From Candidatus Aalborgicola bjergmarkensis (GTDB lineage: Bacteria > Pseudomonadota > Gammaproteobacteria > Burkholderiales > Burkholderiaceae_C), in contig JADJFE010000012.1 of NCBI GenBank assembly GCA_016708725.1, forward strand, positions 1-64,000: 64,000 nucleotides of DNA. The letters are read 5' to 3'. Every line of letters starts with the position of its first letter. Positions within the stretch are counted from its first letter, which is position 1. Made by a program: the position numbers and the translations under genes. Shown piece after piece: positions 37,877 through 47,293 of this stretch. The notes beneath the pieces are model-generated. The model was not told the DNA's origin, did no database searches, and worked only from the letters and a program-made list of their open reading frames with translations.

Positions 37877-39523
37877 ATGCAGCAATCGTCCAAATTTCAC
37901 GGTATGACCATCGGCATGCGGCTGGGCTTGGGTTTTGGCGCCCTGACGCTGCTGGTGGTCGTGGGTGCGCTGGTTGGCATTTTCCGGCTGGGCAGCCTCA
38001 ATAACAGCATGCACCATCTGCTGGAAAAGGACGTGCAAGGGAGCATGCTGTCTTTAACCCTGATCGCCCATGTCCAGGAAACGTCCGCCGCCATGGGGCG
38101 TGCGGTAATGGCCGACAACAATGAGGTCATTCAGGCCAATCTGAAGCGTATCGAGTCTTTGCACAGCGCAACTGCATCCACCATGAAAGATTTGAACGCT
38201 GTGGTGCACGAGGACGCCGACAGCAGCGCACTCAAACAAGTTCAGGATGCCGAATTGGCCTACACCACGGTTGCCAGCAAAGTAATGGCATCCATCAAAG
38301 ATGGCGATTCCGATGGCGCGCGCACGGCACTGAACGACCCGGCCATTCGTTCTGCCGAAAGTGCCTTGTTAAGCGCGTTGGCCAAACTCGACGGTATCCA
38401 GAAACAGGCGATGGAGGCTGCCAAGCTTGAAGCTGCCAGCACCTACCGCACTGGTCGCAGCATGTTGTTGGGGGTTGCCATCGTTGCTGCCGTGCTGGCA
38501 GGCGTTTTGGGAATGGCCATTACCAATGGGTTAACCCGGCAACTGGGCGGCGAGCCCTCCATGGCCGCTGAATTGGCGAAAAATGTGTCCAATGGCGACT
38601 TGAGTGTTGCCATCCAGCTACGTCCTGGCGACACGGGCAGTTTGATGGCCTCGCTCAAAACCATGCAGGAAGGTCTGGTCGATCTGGTAGCGAGCGTGCG
38701 CAACAATGCCGAGAAAGTGGCCGAAGCCAGCAGCGAAATCGTGCAGGAAAACCAGAATCTATCTGACCGGACTGAGCAGCAGGCCAGTTCGCTGGAAGAA
38801 ACGGCTGCCTCCATGGAGCAACTGGGCGAACAGGTCAAACATAATGCCGATAACGCCCGCCAAGCCAATGAGCTGGCGATGCAGGCATCTTCCGTAGCGG
38901 TTTCGGGTGGTGAAGTGGTGAACGAAGTGGTCGAAACCATGAAGGGCATCAACGATTCTTCCCGCAAAATTGCCGACATCATCTCCGTCATCGACGGCAT
39001 AGCCTTTCAAACCAACATCTTGGCGCTCAATGCCGCAGTCGAGGCGGCGCGCGCCGGTGAACAAGGGCGCGGCTTTGCAGTCGTAGCCAGTGAAGTGCGC
39101 AGTCTAGCCGGGCGCAGCGCAGAAGCCGCCAAGGAAATCAAAATGCTCATCAATGCCAGCGTCGAGCGGGTGGAGCATGGCACCGCGCTCGTGGACAAGG
39201 CGGGCGAAACCATGACGGGCGTGGTAGCGTCCATCCGTAAAGTCACGGACATCATGGGGGACATCAGCTCAGCCAGTAAAGAACAGGCCGACAGCGTGGC
39301 CCAGGTAGGTGAAGCCGTGGCGCATATGGACAGTGCGACCCAGCAAAATGCAAGCCTGGTCCAGCAAACGACGGCTACAGCGAACCGGCTCCAGGAGCAA
39401 TCACTGGAACTGGTGCAAACCGTCTCGGTATTCAAACTGGCGCATGGCGCAGGAATGGGCCAGCGGATGAATCGCCCCCGCTCGGCTCCTGTGCCAACAC
39501 TTGGAGCACCAAGATTCAGCTGA
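37877..39523 (+). CDS. Methyl-accepting chemotaxis protein
   Basis: A 548-residue chemoreceptor. Transmembrane segment 1 lies at about residues 15-35 (LGFGALTLLVVVGALVGIF) and segment 2 at about 195-215 (LLGVAIVAAVLAGVLGMAI). Between them is a four-helix-bundle ligand-binding domain of about 160 residues. A HAMP domain follows, then the signalling hairpin with the highly conserved tip AFQTNILALNAAVEAARAGEQGRGFAVVASEVRSLAGRSA. The C-terminus lacks a clear CheR/CheB-tethering pentapeptide. Start ATG 37877 follows AAGGGGG. It is probably co-transcribed with the PstS-like gene and could take input from it. Confidence 0.93.
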   Translation: MQQSSKFHGMTIGMRLGLGFGALTLLVVVGALVGIFRLGSLNNSMHHLLEKDVQGSMLSLTLIAHVQETSAAMGRAVMADNNEVIQANLKRIESLHSATASTMKDLNAVVHEDADSSALKQVQDAELAYTTVASKVMASIKDGDSDGARTALNDPAIRSAESALLSALAKLDGIQKQAMEAAKLEAASTYRTGRSMLLGVAIVAAVLAGVLGMAITNGLTRQLGGEPSMAAELAKNVSNGDLSVAIQLRPGDTGSLMASLKTMQEGLVDLVASVRNNAEKVAEASSEIVQENQNLSDRTEQQASSLEETAASMEQLGEQVKHNADNARQANELAMQASSVAVSGGEVVNEVVETMKGINDSSRKIADIISVIDGIAFQTNILALNAAVEAARAGEQGRGFAVVASEVRSLAGRSAEAAKEIKMLINASVERVEHGTALVDKAGETMTGVVASIRKVTDIMGDISSASKEQADSVAQVGEAVAHMDSATQQNASLVQQTTATANRLQEQSLELVQTVSVFKLAHGAGMGQRMNRPRSAPVPTLGAPRFS

Positions 39524-39659
39524 ATTGAATCAGTGGCTGGGTATTGTTCAAATTTTGTGGATGATCACAACAAGTAATTTGAACCGCTGGTGTGCAAAGT
39601 GCTTTTAGACTTCTGCCATCGGACAAGTTACTTTAAAACACCCACAACACCTGAACGCC

Positions 39660-40232
39660 ATGATTGCCACGCCCTCTCCGAAGCCTCATCACGGTTATCA
39701 CGGTTTATCCATCGCCCTGCACTGGATATTGGCCCTGGCACTGCTGGCCATTTTTTCCCTGGGTGTGTACATGGCGGATCTCCCATTCTCACCCCAGCGT
39801 ATCAAGCTGTACAACTGGCATAAATGGGCTGGTGTGACGTTTTTAGTGTTATCTGCCTTGCGTTTGCTCTGGCGTGTGGTGACACCACCGCCAGATTTGC
39901 CACACGCAGTGGTTATGGCGATGCCTGGTTGGCAAATGTTGGCGTACCGGGCCACGCATGGCTTGATGTATGTGCTGTTCTTCGCCGTGCCACTCATTGG
40001 GTGGGCGTACAGCTCGGCAGCAGGCTTCCCTGTTGTGTTATTTGGTGTGTTGCCGCTGCCTGATTTTGTGCAGGCCAACAAACCACTGGCTGAATTGATC
40101 CAACCCTGGCATGCAGCATCGGCTTTTACGTTGATGGCATTGGTGCTGCTGCATGTAGCCGCCGCGCTCAAACACCATTGGATTGACCGTGATGGCCTTC
40201 TTGAGCGCATGCTTCCCGGTAGCCGGGGATAA
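39660..40232 (+). CDS. Cytochrome b561 family protein
   Basis: A 190-residue membrane diheme cytochrome with four hydrophobic segments. Heme-ligand histidines are expected in LSIALHWILALALLAIF, LYNWHKWAGVTFLVLS and LIQPWHAASAFTLMALVLLHVAAALKHHWIDRD. These proteins oxidise quinols, including removal of electrons that would form superoxide (CybB). A YceI protein gene follows 39 bp downstream, an association common in proteobacteria. Confidence 0.92.
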   Translation: MIATPSPKPHHGYHGLSIALHWILALALLAIFSLGVYMADLPFSPQRIKLYNWHKWAGVTFLVLSALRLLWRVVTPPPDLPHAVVMAMPGWQMLAYRATHGLMYVLFFAVPLIGWAYSSAAGFPVVLFGVLPLPDFVQANKPLAELIQPWHAASAFTLMALVLLHVAAALKHHWIDRDGLLERMLPGSRG

Positions 40233-40271
40233 CAGGTAGCAGGCTGATTTTTATAGCACGAGGTACATAGC

Positions 40272-40832
40272 ATGAAAGCCATTTTGTCACTCCTGACGGC
40301 TGCCAGCCTTGGCATGGGTGTAGCCCACGCCCAACAAAAACTGATTCCGGCGCAAAGTGAAATTCTCTTTGTCGCCAAGCAAATGGGCGTCCCAGTGGAA
40401 GGGCGTTTCAAGAAATTTGATGCCCAGGTAGTTTTTGATCCACTCAAGCCTGAGACAAGCAAGATTGCGTTCACTGTAGACATTGCCAGCGCAACCATGG
40501 GAGCGCCGGAAACCGACTCCGAACTCCCCAAAGCCACCTGGTTCGACACCGCCCGGTTCCCGCAGGCCACATTCCAGTCCAGTTCTGTCAAGAGCCTGGA
40601 GCGTGGCAAGTTTGAAGTCGTCGGCAAACTCACCATCAAGGGCAACACACAAGACGCTTTGGTTCCTGTGACTCTGACGCAAAGTGGTGCCAACACCACC
40701 GCCAGTGGCGTGTTACCGATCAAACGGCTGGCCTTCAAGATTGGCGAAAACGAATGGGCGGACACGTCCCTGGTGGCCAATGACGTGCAGGTCAAGTTCA
40801 AACTGCTGCTCTCGGGCGTGGGCAAATTCTGA
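40272..40832 (+). CDS. YceI family periplasmic lipid-binding-like protein (first copy)
   Basis: A 186-residue protein with a signal peptide ending GVAHA|QQK. The YceI lipocalin-like barrel shows KLIPAQSEILFVAKQMGVPV, FKKFDAQVVFDP, and TWFDTARFPQATFQSSSVKSL, FEVVGKLTIKGNTQDALVPVTLT. YceI barrels bind polyisoprenoid or amphipathic molecules such as quinones. Its place behind cytochrome b561 suggests supply or shielding of quinone in the periplasm; that is inference from the family. A second copy follows at 40885. Confidence 0.92.
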   Translation: MKAILSLLTAASLGMGVAHAQQKLIPAQSEILFVAKQMGVPVEGRFKKFDAQVVFDPLKPETSKIAFTVDIASATMGAPETDSELPKATWFDTARFPQATFQSSSVKSLERGKFEVVGKLTIKGNTQDALVPVTLTQSGANTTASGVLPIKRLAFKIGENEWADTSLVANDVQVKFKLLLSGVGKF

Positions 40833-40884
40833 TTCTCCTTTCTCTCCTTTCCCTTGTAACCCTTCCTTTTTTTGGAGTATTTTT

Positions 40885-41460
40885 ATGCGTAAATCCGTCT
40901 TGGCGTTGGCTGCTGCTTGTGCGCTCGTCCCCGTTCTGGCTCAGGCAGAATCTGCCACCTATGCACTGGACCCATTGCATACCTTTGTGACTTTTGAAAT
41001 TGGCCACTTCGGAACATCTACCAACCGGGGACGTTTTGACAAAAAAGAAGGTACGGTGCAGTTCGACCGTGCCGGAAAAACGGGCAAGGTAGAAGTCACG
41101 ATTGACACCATGTCCGTGAACACGGGTGCTGCGCCTTTTGACAAGCACTTGAAGAGCGCCGACTTGTTTGATGCCGAAAAGTACCCAACCATCAAGTTTG
41201 TGAGCGACAAGTTTGCTTTCAATGGTGACAAGGTAGCGGAAGTGGCGGGCAATCTGACCCTGATGGGGAAAACCCAGGCCGTGACTTTGAAAGCCAACCA
41301 GTTCAACTGCTACACCAACCCGATGAACAAGCGCGAAGTGTGTGGTGGTGATTTTGAAACCACCATTGACCGCACAGCCTTTGGCATGAACTACGGCATC
41401 GACTGGGGCTTTCCCAAGAACGTGCGCCTTGTCATCCAGGTTGAGGCTATCAAACAGTAA
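40885..41460 (+). CDS. YceI family periplasmic protein (second copy)
   Basis: A 191-residue protein with signal peptide MRKSVLALAAACALVPVLAQ, cleaved after AQA. The barrel begins SATYALDPLHTFVTFEIGHF and continues STNRGRFDKKEGTVQFDRAG, SADLFDAEKYPTIKF and NLTLMGKTQAVTLKANQFNC. It has a cysteine pair (FNCYTN, REVCGGDFE) absent from the first copy, which suggests a disulfide. Start ATG 40885 follows TTTGGAG; the longer upstream frame overlaps the first copy and is not real. Confidence 0.93.
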   Translation: MRKSVLALAAACALVPVLAQAESATYALDPLHTFVTFEIGHFGTSTNRGRFDKKEGTVQFDRAGKTGKVEVTIDTMSVNTGAAPFDKHLKSADLFDAEKYPTIKFVSDKFAFNGDKVAEVAGNLTLMGKTQAVTLKANQFNCYTNPMNKREVCGGDFETTIDRTAFGMNYGIDWGFPKNVRLVIQVEAIKQ

Positions 41461-41488
41461 GACAGCAATGTTGGCGGCGCTCATAAAA

Positions 41489-41535
41489 ATATAGCTGTAT
41501 CCGCTCTATCCATGGGCGATACAGCCATAATAGCC
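41489..41535 (+). repeat. Dispersed extragenic palindromic element, copy 5
   Basis: It reads ATATAGCTGTATCCGCTCTA, then TCCATGGGCGATACAGCCAT and AATAGCC. AGCTGTATC and GATACAGC are good pairing arms. It lies just after the second YceI gene. Confidence 0.7.
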
Positions 41536-41626
41536 TGTAAGGTATCGATAACAGCCTGGAGTGATTGGATGTTACGGTAACATCCGACCCTTTTAGCGAA
41601 AATCGCAACCAGCAAGGAGCTTGAAA

Positions 41627-42757
41627 ATGGCTATGCAGCGCGTCGTCATCAGCAGCACGGGCCTGTTCATCCCGCCTGAGAGTATTAGCAACGAAGAGTT
41701 GGTTGGCGCCTTCAATGCCTATGCCGATCTCGAAAACAATCGTTACGCGAACGATATTGCCGCCGGAGTCAGGCAGCCACTTACCCACTCCAGCGTCGAA
41801 TTCATCGAAAAGGCATCGGGCATCAAGCAGCGCTATGTGATGAACAAGTCTGGCGTGCTTGATCCGCAGCGTATGCGCCCGGCATTTAAACCACGCGCCG
41901 ACAACGAACTGTCCATGATGGCCGAGATCGGCGTCGCCGCGTGTCAGGATGCACTCACTGCCGCCGGCAAGAGTGCAGTTGATGTGGATGGCGTGATTTG
42001 CGCCGCATCCAATATGCAACGCGCTTACCCCGCCGTGGGTGTGGAAATCCAGACGGCTTTGGGAGTGCGGGGCTACGCTTTCGATATGAACGTGGCATGC
42101 TCTTCCGCCACCTTTGCTCTCGAATTGGCAGTCAACGCCGTGCGCAGCGGAACGGCCCGCGCTATTCTGGTCGTCAACCCCGAAATCACTTCGGGTCACC
42201 TGGCATGGAAAGACCGCGATTGCCACTTTATTTTTGGCGATGTAGGAACCGCTGTTCTGGTGGAACGCCAGGACCTGGCTCCACCGGGCGCATTCGAAAT
42301 ACTTGGCACCCGGTTGTTGAGCAGCTTTTCCAACAACATTCGCAATAACGCCGGCTTTCTGAACCGCGCCGAGGACCGTGACCCGGATGCGCGCGATTTG
42401 CTGTTTCGTCAGGAGGGGCGCAAGGTGTTCAAGGAGGTGTGCCCCATGGCTGCCGAGCATATAGCAGGCCACTTGGCGGCATTGAAACTAACCCCGGCTG
42501 AAGTGCGGCGTTTCTGGTTGCACCAAGCCAATCTGGCCATGAACCAGTTGATCGCGCGCAAGCTCCTGGGACGCGATGCCACCTTGCTTGAAGCTCCAAT
42601 GATTCTGGACGAATTTGCCAACACATCCTCTGCAGGCTCCATCATTGCCTTCCACCGCCACAAAGCCGACTTCAAACCGGATGATGTGGGCGTTATCTGC
42701 TCCTTCGGCGCAGGGTACTCGATTGGCAGCGTAGTGGTAAAAAAGCTGCATGCGTAA
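41627..42757 (+). CDS. Beta-ketoacyl-ACP synthase III-like enzyme
   Basis: A 376-residue thiolase-fold enzyme. The active-site Cys is in NVACSSATFALELA, the His in FWLHQANLAMN and the Asn in FANTSSAGSIIAF, the complete Cys-His-Asn triad of KAS III/FabH. At 376 residues it is longer than housekeeping FabH (about 320) because of an N-terminal insert (AYADLENNRYANDIAAGV). Such variants occur in lipid or secondary metabolism. No other fatty acid gene is adjacent, so its starter unit and product are unknown. Start ATG 41627 follows AAGGAG at 41614. Confidence 0.9.
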   Translation: MAMQRVVISSTGLFIPPESISNEELVGAFNAYADLENNRYANDIAAGVRQPLTHSSVEFIEKASGIKQRYVMNKSGVLDPQRMRPAFKPRADNELSMMAEIGVAACQDALTAAGKSAVDVDGVICAASNMQRAYPAVGVEIQTALGVRGYAFDMNVACSSATFALELAVNAVRSGTARAILVVNPEITSGHLAWKDRDCHFIFGDVGTAVLVERQDLAPPGAFEILGTRLLSSFSNNIRNNAGFLNRAEDRDPDARDLLFRQEGRKVFKEVCPMAAEHIAGHLAALKLTPAEVRRFWLHQANLAMNQLIARKLLGRDATLLEAPMILDEFANTSSAGSIIAFHRHKADFKPDDVGVICSFGAGYSIGSVVVKKLHA

Positions 42758-42774
42758 CTGCGGACAACCTGGGT

Positions 42775-43014
42775 CTACTCTGGCACCGACCGTGGTTGTT
42801 GCATGGCGGCCTCTGTCGCGGCCTTGAATTGTTGCTGTATCTGCTGCGACTGTTGCTGTACGTTGCCGTTCGCTGTCGGACGCTCAATGGTCGGTGCGCT
42901 AGCGTGGACGGCTGGCATCTTGACGCTCTGTACTGCATTCATCTGTTTTTTTGCCAGCAAGGCGATGATGACCAGCACCACGAGCAAGCCTCCGAGACTC
43001 AACATTGCACGCAT
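42775..43014 (-). CDS. Small single-pass membrane protein, hypothetical
   Basis: A 79-residue protein with one N-terminal membrane segment (LSLGGLLVVLVIIALLA) followed by Gln-rich, probably helical sequence (QQQSQQIQQQFKAATEAAMQ). No family is recognised. Function unknown; similar small membrane proteins are common in Burkholderiales. It is convergent with the KAS III-like gene. Confidence 0.6.
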   Translation of the reverse strand: MRAMLSLGGLLVVLVIIALLAKKQMNAVQSVKMPAVHASAPTIERPTANGNVQQQSQQIQQQFKAATEAAMQQPRSVPE

Positions 43015-43151
43015 ACTTTGTATTCCTTACAGATCACAAACACGTGATGATACCCATAGCTGTGCCAAGGAACCAAACACCCACCGCGAACAGATGCGAT
43101 ACTTGGGTTGGAGTACTTGAAATTTTTATTTTTTCTGCATAGGTGCTGACG

Positions 43152-44384
43152 ATGATTATTTTTGTATTTATTTTGGGTGGATTAGTGGGTGCACTGATTA
43201 CCTATTGGTTCACGCAACGTCTGCGCCGACCTGCAGATAAGCCCGAGAATTTGCAAGAAAAGGTCAGCATACCTGAGTTGCCCAGCCCAGAAACGGACGT
43301 ACAGCAACTATTAGCCGAAGAAAAAGCGCGTCTGCAAGCACAGCTACAAGCTGGCGAAGAGGAAAACCGCCGTACCGCACAACAACTGGCCGAAGAAAAG
43401 GCGCGGCTGGAAGCACAACGGCAAGCCACCGAAGAGGAAAACCGGCGCACCGCACAGCAACTGGCCGAGGAAAAGGCGCGTCTGGAAGCGCAACCGAAAG
43501 CTGCTGAAGAGGAAAACCGGCGCACCGCACAGCAATTAGCCGAAGAAAAAGCGCGTCTGGAGGCGCAGCTACAAGCTGGCGAAGAAGAAAACCGTCGTAC
43601 CGCACAGCAACTTGCCGAAGAAAAGGCACGTCTGGAAGCACAGCGACAAGCCGCCGAAGAAGAAAACCTTCGTACCGTACAGGAACTGCTGACCGAAGAA
43701 AAAACGCGCATGGAAGCGCAACGGCAAGCCGCCGAAGAGGAAAACCGCCGTACCGCACAGCAACTGGCCGAAGAAAAGGCGCGCCTGGAAGCGCAGTGGC
43801 AAGCTGTCGAAGAGGAAAACCGTCGAACGGCTCAACAACTGGCCGAGGAAAAGGCACGGCTGGAAGCGCAGTGGCAAGCTGCCGAAGAAGAAAACCGCCG
43901 CATCGCACAGCAACAGGCTGCAGAAGAAAAAGCGCGTCTGGAGGCGCAACGACTGGCCGCCGAAGAAAGTGCCAAAGCTGCGGCGCCAAAACCGGTAGTC
44001 GCCAAAACGCCAGCAGAAACTTTGGTGATGATCGTTGATGATTCCAAAGTTGGCCGTATCAAAACCAACCGTGTATTGCTAAGCCACCAATTCCAGGTGC
44101 AAATGGCTGAAGATGGGCGGGATGCGGTCAACAAGATTGCGGCGCGCATTCCCGACCTTGTGATTACTGATGTTGAAATGCCGGAAATGGATGGTTTCGA
44201 GTTGACGATTCACATCCGGCAAAACCCGGCAACAGCGAATATCCCGGTGATCGTTATTTCAGGTAATCACGCCGAGTATGCTACCCGAGCCAAGGAAGTG
44301 GGCGCCGATATGATGCTGGGAAAACCGTATTCGGATGAAGATTTGGTTGGGCATGTGAATCGACTCCTGCAAAGCAGGGGTTAG
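43152..44384 (+). CDS. Membrane-anchored coiled-coil protein with C-terminal receiver domain
   Basis: A 410-residue protein. One membrane helix (about 1-20, IIFVFILGGLVGALITYW) is followed by a long Glu/Arg/Gln-rich coiled coil made of about nine 25-residue repeats (core AEEKARLEAQ and EEENRRTAQQL). The C-terminus, from about residue 295, is a CheY-like receiver: LVMIVDDSKVGRIKTNRV, phospho-Asp in LVITDVEMPEMDGFEL, VIVISGN and LGKPYSDEDL. The kinase partner is not known. The repeat would hold the receiver at a distance from the membrane, and its length can change by unequal recombination. Start ATG 43152 follows AGGTG. Confidence 0.9.
   Translation: MIIFVFILGGLVGALITYWFTQRLRRPADKPENLQEKVSIPELPSPETDVQQLLAEEKARLQAQLQAGEEENRRTAQQLAEEKARLEAQRQATEEENRRTAQQLAEEKARLEAQPKAAEEENRRTAQQLAEEKARLEAQLQAGEEENRRTAQQLAEEKARLEAQRQAAEEENLRTVQELLTEEKTRMEAQRQAAEEENRRTAQQLAEEKARLEAQWQAVEEENRRTAQQLAEEKARLEAQWQAAEEENRRIAQQQAAEEKARLEAQRLAAEESAKAAAPKPVVAKTPAETLVMIVDDSKVGRIKTNRVLLSHQFQVQMAEDGRDAVNKIAARIPDLVITDVEMPEMDGFELTIHIRQNPATANIPVIVISGNHAEYATRAKEVGADMMLGKPYSDEDLVGHVNRLLQSRG
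43310..43975 (+). repeat. 75-bp tandem repeat array within the coiled-coil gene
   Basis: About nine units of 75 bp, each encoding a 25-residue block with GCCGAAGAAAAGGCGCG or close variants. Units differ by scattered substitutions, and one contains a two-residue change (LLTEEKTRMEAQ). Confidence 0.85.
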
Positions 44385-44500
44385 ATTTTGCATGCAAAGC
44401 AGCGCACAGGCTTGAGAGCGCAATGCATCCGTGTATACCCTCAACAACGCCTTGCTGCGGATACGTGTGAAAATGGCGCATAACCCGAGGAAACTAATTT

Positions 44501-45934
44501 ATGTTGCGTTGCTCTACCAAGATTGTTGCCACCCTGGGCCCGGCTTCCAACGACCCTGCGTTGTTGGAGCAAATGATACGTGCCGGCGTTGATGTAGTAC
44601 GGCTGAACTTCAGCCACGGTACGGCACAGGACCACATTGATCGCGCAAAACTGGTGCGTGAGGCGGCCATGCGCGCCGGACGCGAGGTGGCTATCATGGC
44701 CGACCTGCAAGGTCCCAAAATTCGGGTAGGAAAATTTGCCGATGGCAAGATTTTTCTGCAGCCAGGACAAACCTTCATCCTCGATGCCGCGCGTACCGAA
44801 CTCGGCGACCATGAGGCCGTCGGTCTGGATTACAAAGCGCTGCCACGTGAAGTCAAGGTGGGCGACATCTTGTTGCTCAACGATGGCATGATTGAGATTG
44901 TGGTGGATGCCGTCAAGGGTGAGGCGGTTTACACCACGGTCAAGCTTGGTGGCGAACTCTCCAACAACAAAGGCATCAACAAGCAAGGCGGCGGCCTATC
45001 GGCACCAGCGCTAACGGCCAAGGACATGGAGGACATTCGCACCGCCATGCGTTTTCAAGCAGACTATGTGGCAGTGAGTTTTCCAAAAAGTGCCACCGAC
45101 ATGGAAATGGCGCGTCAACTATGCAACGTAGCCGCAGCCGAGTTTAACCACCAACCCGGCCTGATTGCCAAGATCGAGCGCGCTGCAGCCATCCCCAAAC
45201 TGGAAGAAATTCTGCTTGCCAGTGACGGCATTATGGTGGCACGCGGTGATTTGGCGATTGAAGTAGGCAACGCTGCCGTTCCAGGTTTGCAAAAACAGAT
45301 GATCAAACTCGCACGCGAGCATGACCGTCTGGTCATCACGGCAACCCAGATGATGGAGTCCATGATTACCAACCCGGTGCCGACTCGCGCCGAGGTCAGC
45401 GATGTGGCCAACGCCGTGCTCGATGGTACCGATGCGGTCATGTTGTCTGCGGAAACTGCTGCTGGCAAGTACCCGCTAGAAACCATCGTCGAAATGGGCA
45501 AGATCTGTCTGGCAGCAGAGCGGTATGAAGACTTTGAACTGGACGCCGATTTTTCCGGAAAAACCTTCATACGCATTGATCAGACCATTGCCCTGGGTGC
45601 CTTGTTTACTGCCCACCACTTGGGAGCCAAAGCGATTGTGGCCATGACCGACAGCGGTTCCACCCCCCTGTGGATGAGCCGCCATCTGATTCGTGTACCT
45701 ATTTACGCGCTTACCTCGAAGATAGCCACACAACGCAAAATGGCCTTATTTCGCAATGTACGTCCGCTTTTTATTGATACCAGTACCAACCGCGATGCAG
45801 CGTTGTCCGAGGTTGATAGCGAACTCAAAAACTTAGGCATTGTGCAAGCGGGGGATATTTACGCCATTACCTGTGGAGACCCCATGGGGGACTCGGGTGG
45901 CACCAATATGCTCAAAATATGCCAGGTGGTGTAA
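44501..45934 (+). CDS. pyk: Pyruvate kinase
   Basis: A 477-residue glycolytic enzyme making pyruvate and ATP from phosphoenolpyruvate and ADP. It has STKIVATLGPASNDP at the N-terminus, GVDVVRLNFSHG, ADLQGPKIRVG and the signature LIAKIERAAAIPKLEEI with GIMVARGDLAIEVG. The Lys and acidic residues for K+/Mg2+ and phosphoryl transfer are all present. The full length is as expected. Start ATG 44501 has CCCGAGGAAACTAATTT upstream. It is convergent with the DUF3422 gene, with a 21-bp gap. Confidence 0.97.
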   Translation: MLRCSTKIVATLGPASNDPALLEQMIRAGVDVVRLNFSHGTAQDHIDRAKLVREAAMRAGREVAIMADLQGPKIRVGKFADGKIFLQPGQTFILDAARTELGDHEAVGLDYKALPREVKVGDILLLNDGMIEIVVDAVKGEAVYTTVKLGGELSNNKGINKQGGGLSAPALTAKDMEDIRTAMRFQADYVAVSFPKSATDMEMARQLCNVAAAEFNHQPGLIAKIERAAAIPKLEEILLASDGIMVARGDLAIEVGNAAVPGLQKQMIKLAREHDRLVITATQMMESMITNPVPTRAEVSDVANAVLDGTDAVMLSAETAAGKYPLETIVEMGKICLAAERYEDFELDADFSGKTFIRIDQTIALGALFTAHHLGAKAIVAMTDSGSTPLWMSRHLIRVPIYALTSKIATQRKMALFRNVRPLFIDTSTNRDAALSEVDSELKNLGIVQAGDIYAITCGDPMGDSGGTNMLKICQVV

Positions 45935-45955
45935 TGTGTGCTTCTTCTTACGCTT

Positions 45956-47293
45956 TCAGAGCCCGGATGCGTTTGTGTCTGCGGCAAGTTGATGACGCAA
46001 ACGTCGCAAACCGAGTGCAACCAAGACGGCAATGATCGGAATTGCCGCAGCAGTGGCAAGTTCGGGTGAAAGTTCCGGCCAGAGTTTGCTACCCCCCTTA
46101 CTGAGGTAGTGCACCAGTTGTGACCCGTAGTAGGTGATCGCAACGATTGACAGACCTTCAACGGTCTCCTGCAAGCGCATCTGTACACGGGCTCGCTGAT
46201 TCATTTGGCCAAGAACCTGCAAATTTTGCTGTTCCAGTGCGAGATCAACCCGGGTGCGTAGTAACTGGGAGCTGCGTGCAACACGACTCGACAGGCCTGC
46301 CTGTCGGTTCGACATGGCAACGCAGGTGTTCACTGGTGGTAGCAAGCGTCTTTCCATGAATTCGCGCAGTGGCGGAAAACCTTGTACACGTTCTTCACGC
46401 AATTCGTCAATGCGTTGCATGACGATTGCCGAGTAGGCGCTGGAAGCAGCAAAACGAAATGCCGTGTCGGCCACGGAATGTTCAATTTCGGCAGCGAGCC
46501 TGGAAAGTTCGGTCAATGCGGAAAACTCATCTTCTGCCGAGCGTGTTTCACCAATTCGGTCCATCAACATGGCGAGCGCGTTTTCAGCGCCACTAAGGCG
46601 TCGCGCAATAGATTTGGCTACCGGTAAGCCCAGCAAGGCCAAAACACGGTAGGTCTCTATTTCCCACAACCGTTGTACGGTACGACCAGCTTGCCGTGGG
46701 GTGAGTCCCGCATCAATCAGCAAAAAACGCGATGCCCCTTCTGATATCTGAAAATCAGTGATAACCCAGGCACGCCCCCCAGCCACCTTGGTGACGACCA
46801 CCTGACGGGAAGCGGTAGAAATTTCGGCAATTTTTTGTTCAGGTGGCAAGGCCGTCGCCGTATGCATATCAATGTGGGTCAGCACCAGCAATCGCCCCGG
46901 AATAGCCCTTAACCAGTCGACAGGCAGTACCTCAAGGGCGGTAGGCGCCTGATTTGTTGATCCGTCAAGCGGGCGAATCAGGGTATAGCTGGAAAACTCG
47001 GTATGCAGTTCCCAGCGCACCAGCACCCCTTCAATGCGACTGTATCCAAGCATGCAATGGGATTCGGATTCCTCCATGACCCGCCAACCGGATGCCTGGT
47101 CAAGCAGGGCAAGATGATCGCGTTCACTTTCACGCGATTCCTTGTCGTGAAGCAAGACGATATGCGAGACACGTGTCGGCCCCGGTAGCGGCAGAGGGGG
47201 GCGTGCATGAAATTCGGCGTTGATACGCTGGCGGTCGGGATGCTCGCTCCAGACGTATGCACCACTGGTACCAGAAGGTGGGAGCATGTTCAT
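45956..47293 (-). CDS. DUF3422 family protein
   Basis: A 445-residue protein of the DUF3422 family. Family landmarks are HPDRQRINAEFHARPPLPLP near the N-terminus, VRWELHTEFSSYTL, LTRLLGEIETYR-like RTVQRLWEIETYRVLALLGL, and the C-terminal pair of membrane segments (LSIVAITYYGSQLVHYLSKG, ATAAAIPIIAVLVALGLRRL). It is expected to be an inner-membrane protein with a large cytoplasmic N-terminal part. The function is unknown. Start ATG 47293 was preferred over the upstream ATG at 47338 because the family match begins just after it. Confidence 0.88.
   Translation of the reverse strand: MNMLPPSGTSGAYVWSEHPDRQRINAEFHARPPLPLPGPTRVSHIVLLHDKESRESERDHLALLDQASGWRVMEESESHCMLGYSRIEGVLVRWELHTEFSSYTLIRPLDGSTNQAPTALEVLPVDWLRAIPGRLLVLTHIDMHTATALPPEQKIAEISTASRQVVVTKVAGGRAWVITDFQISEGASRFLLIDAGLTPRQAGRTVQRLWEIETYRVLALLGLPVAKSIARRLSGAENALAMLMDRIGETRSAEDEFSALTELSRLAAEIEHSVADTAFRFAASSAYSAIVMQRIDELREERVQGFPPLREFMERRLLPPVNTCVAMSNRQAGLSSRVARSSQLLRTRVDLALEQQNLQVLGQMNQRARVQMRLQETVEGLSIVAITYYGSQLVHYLSKGGSKLWPELSPELATAAAIPIIAVLVALGLRRLRHQLAADTNASGL

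Noticed and set aside
41998..42348. 116-codon frame inside the KAS III-like gene
   Set aside because: Out-of-phase shadow; the main frame carries the Cys-His-Asn triad.
43310..43975. Possible CRISPR array
   Set aside because: The repeats are contiguous 75-bp coding units with no spacers.
43202..43989. Minus-strand frames over the tandem repeats
   Set aside because: Repetitive Cys/Phe/Arg-rich products arise from the complement of the coiled-coil repeats. No start context or family.
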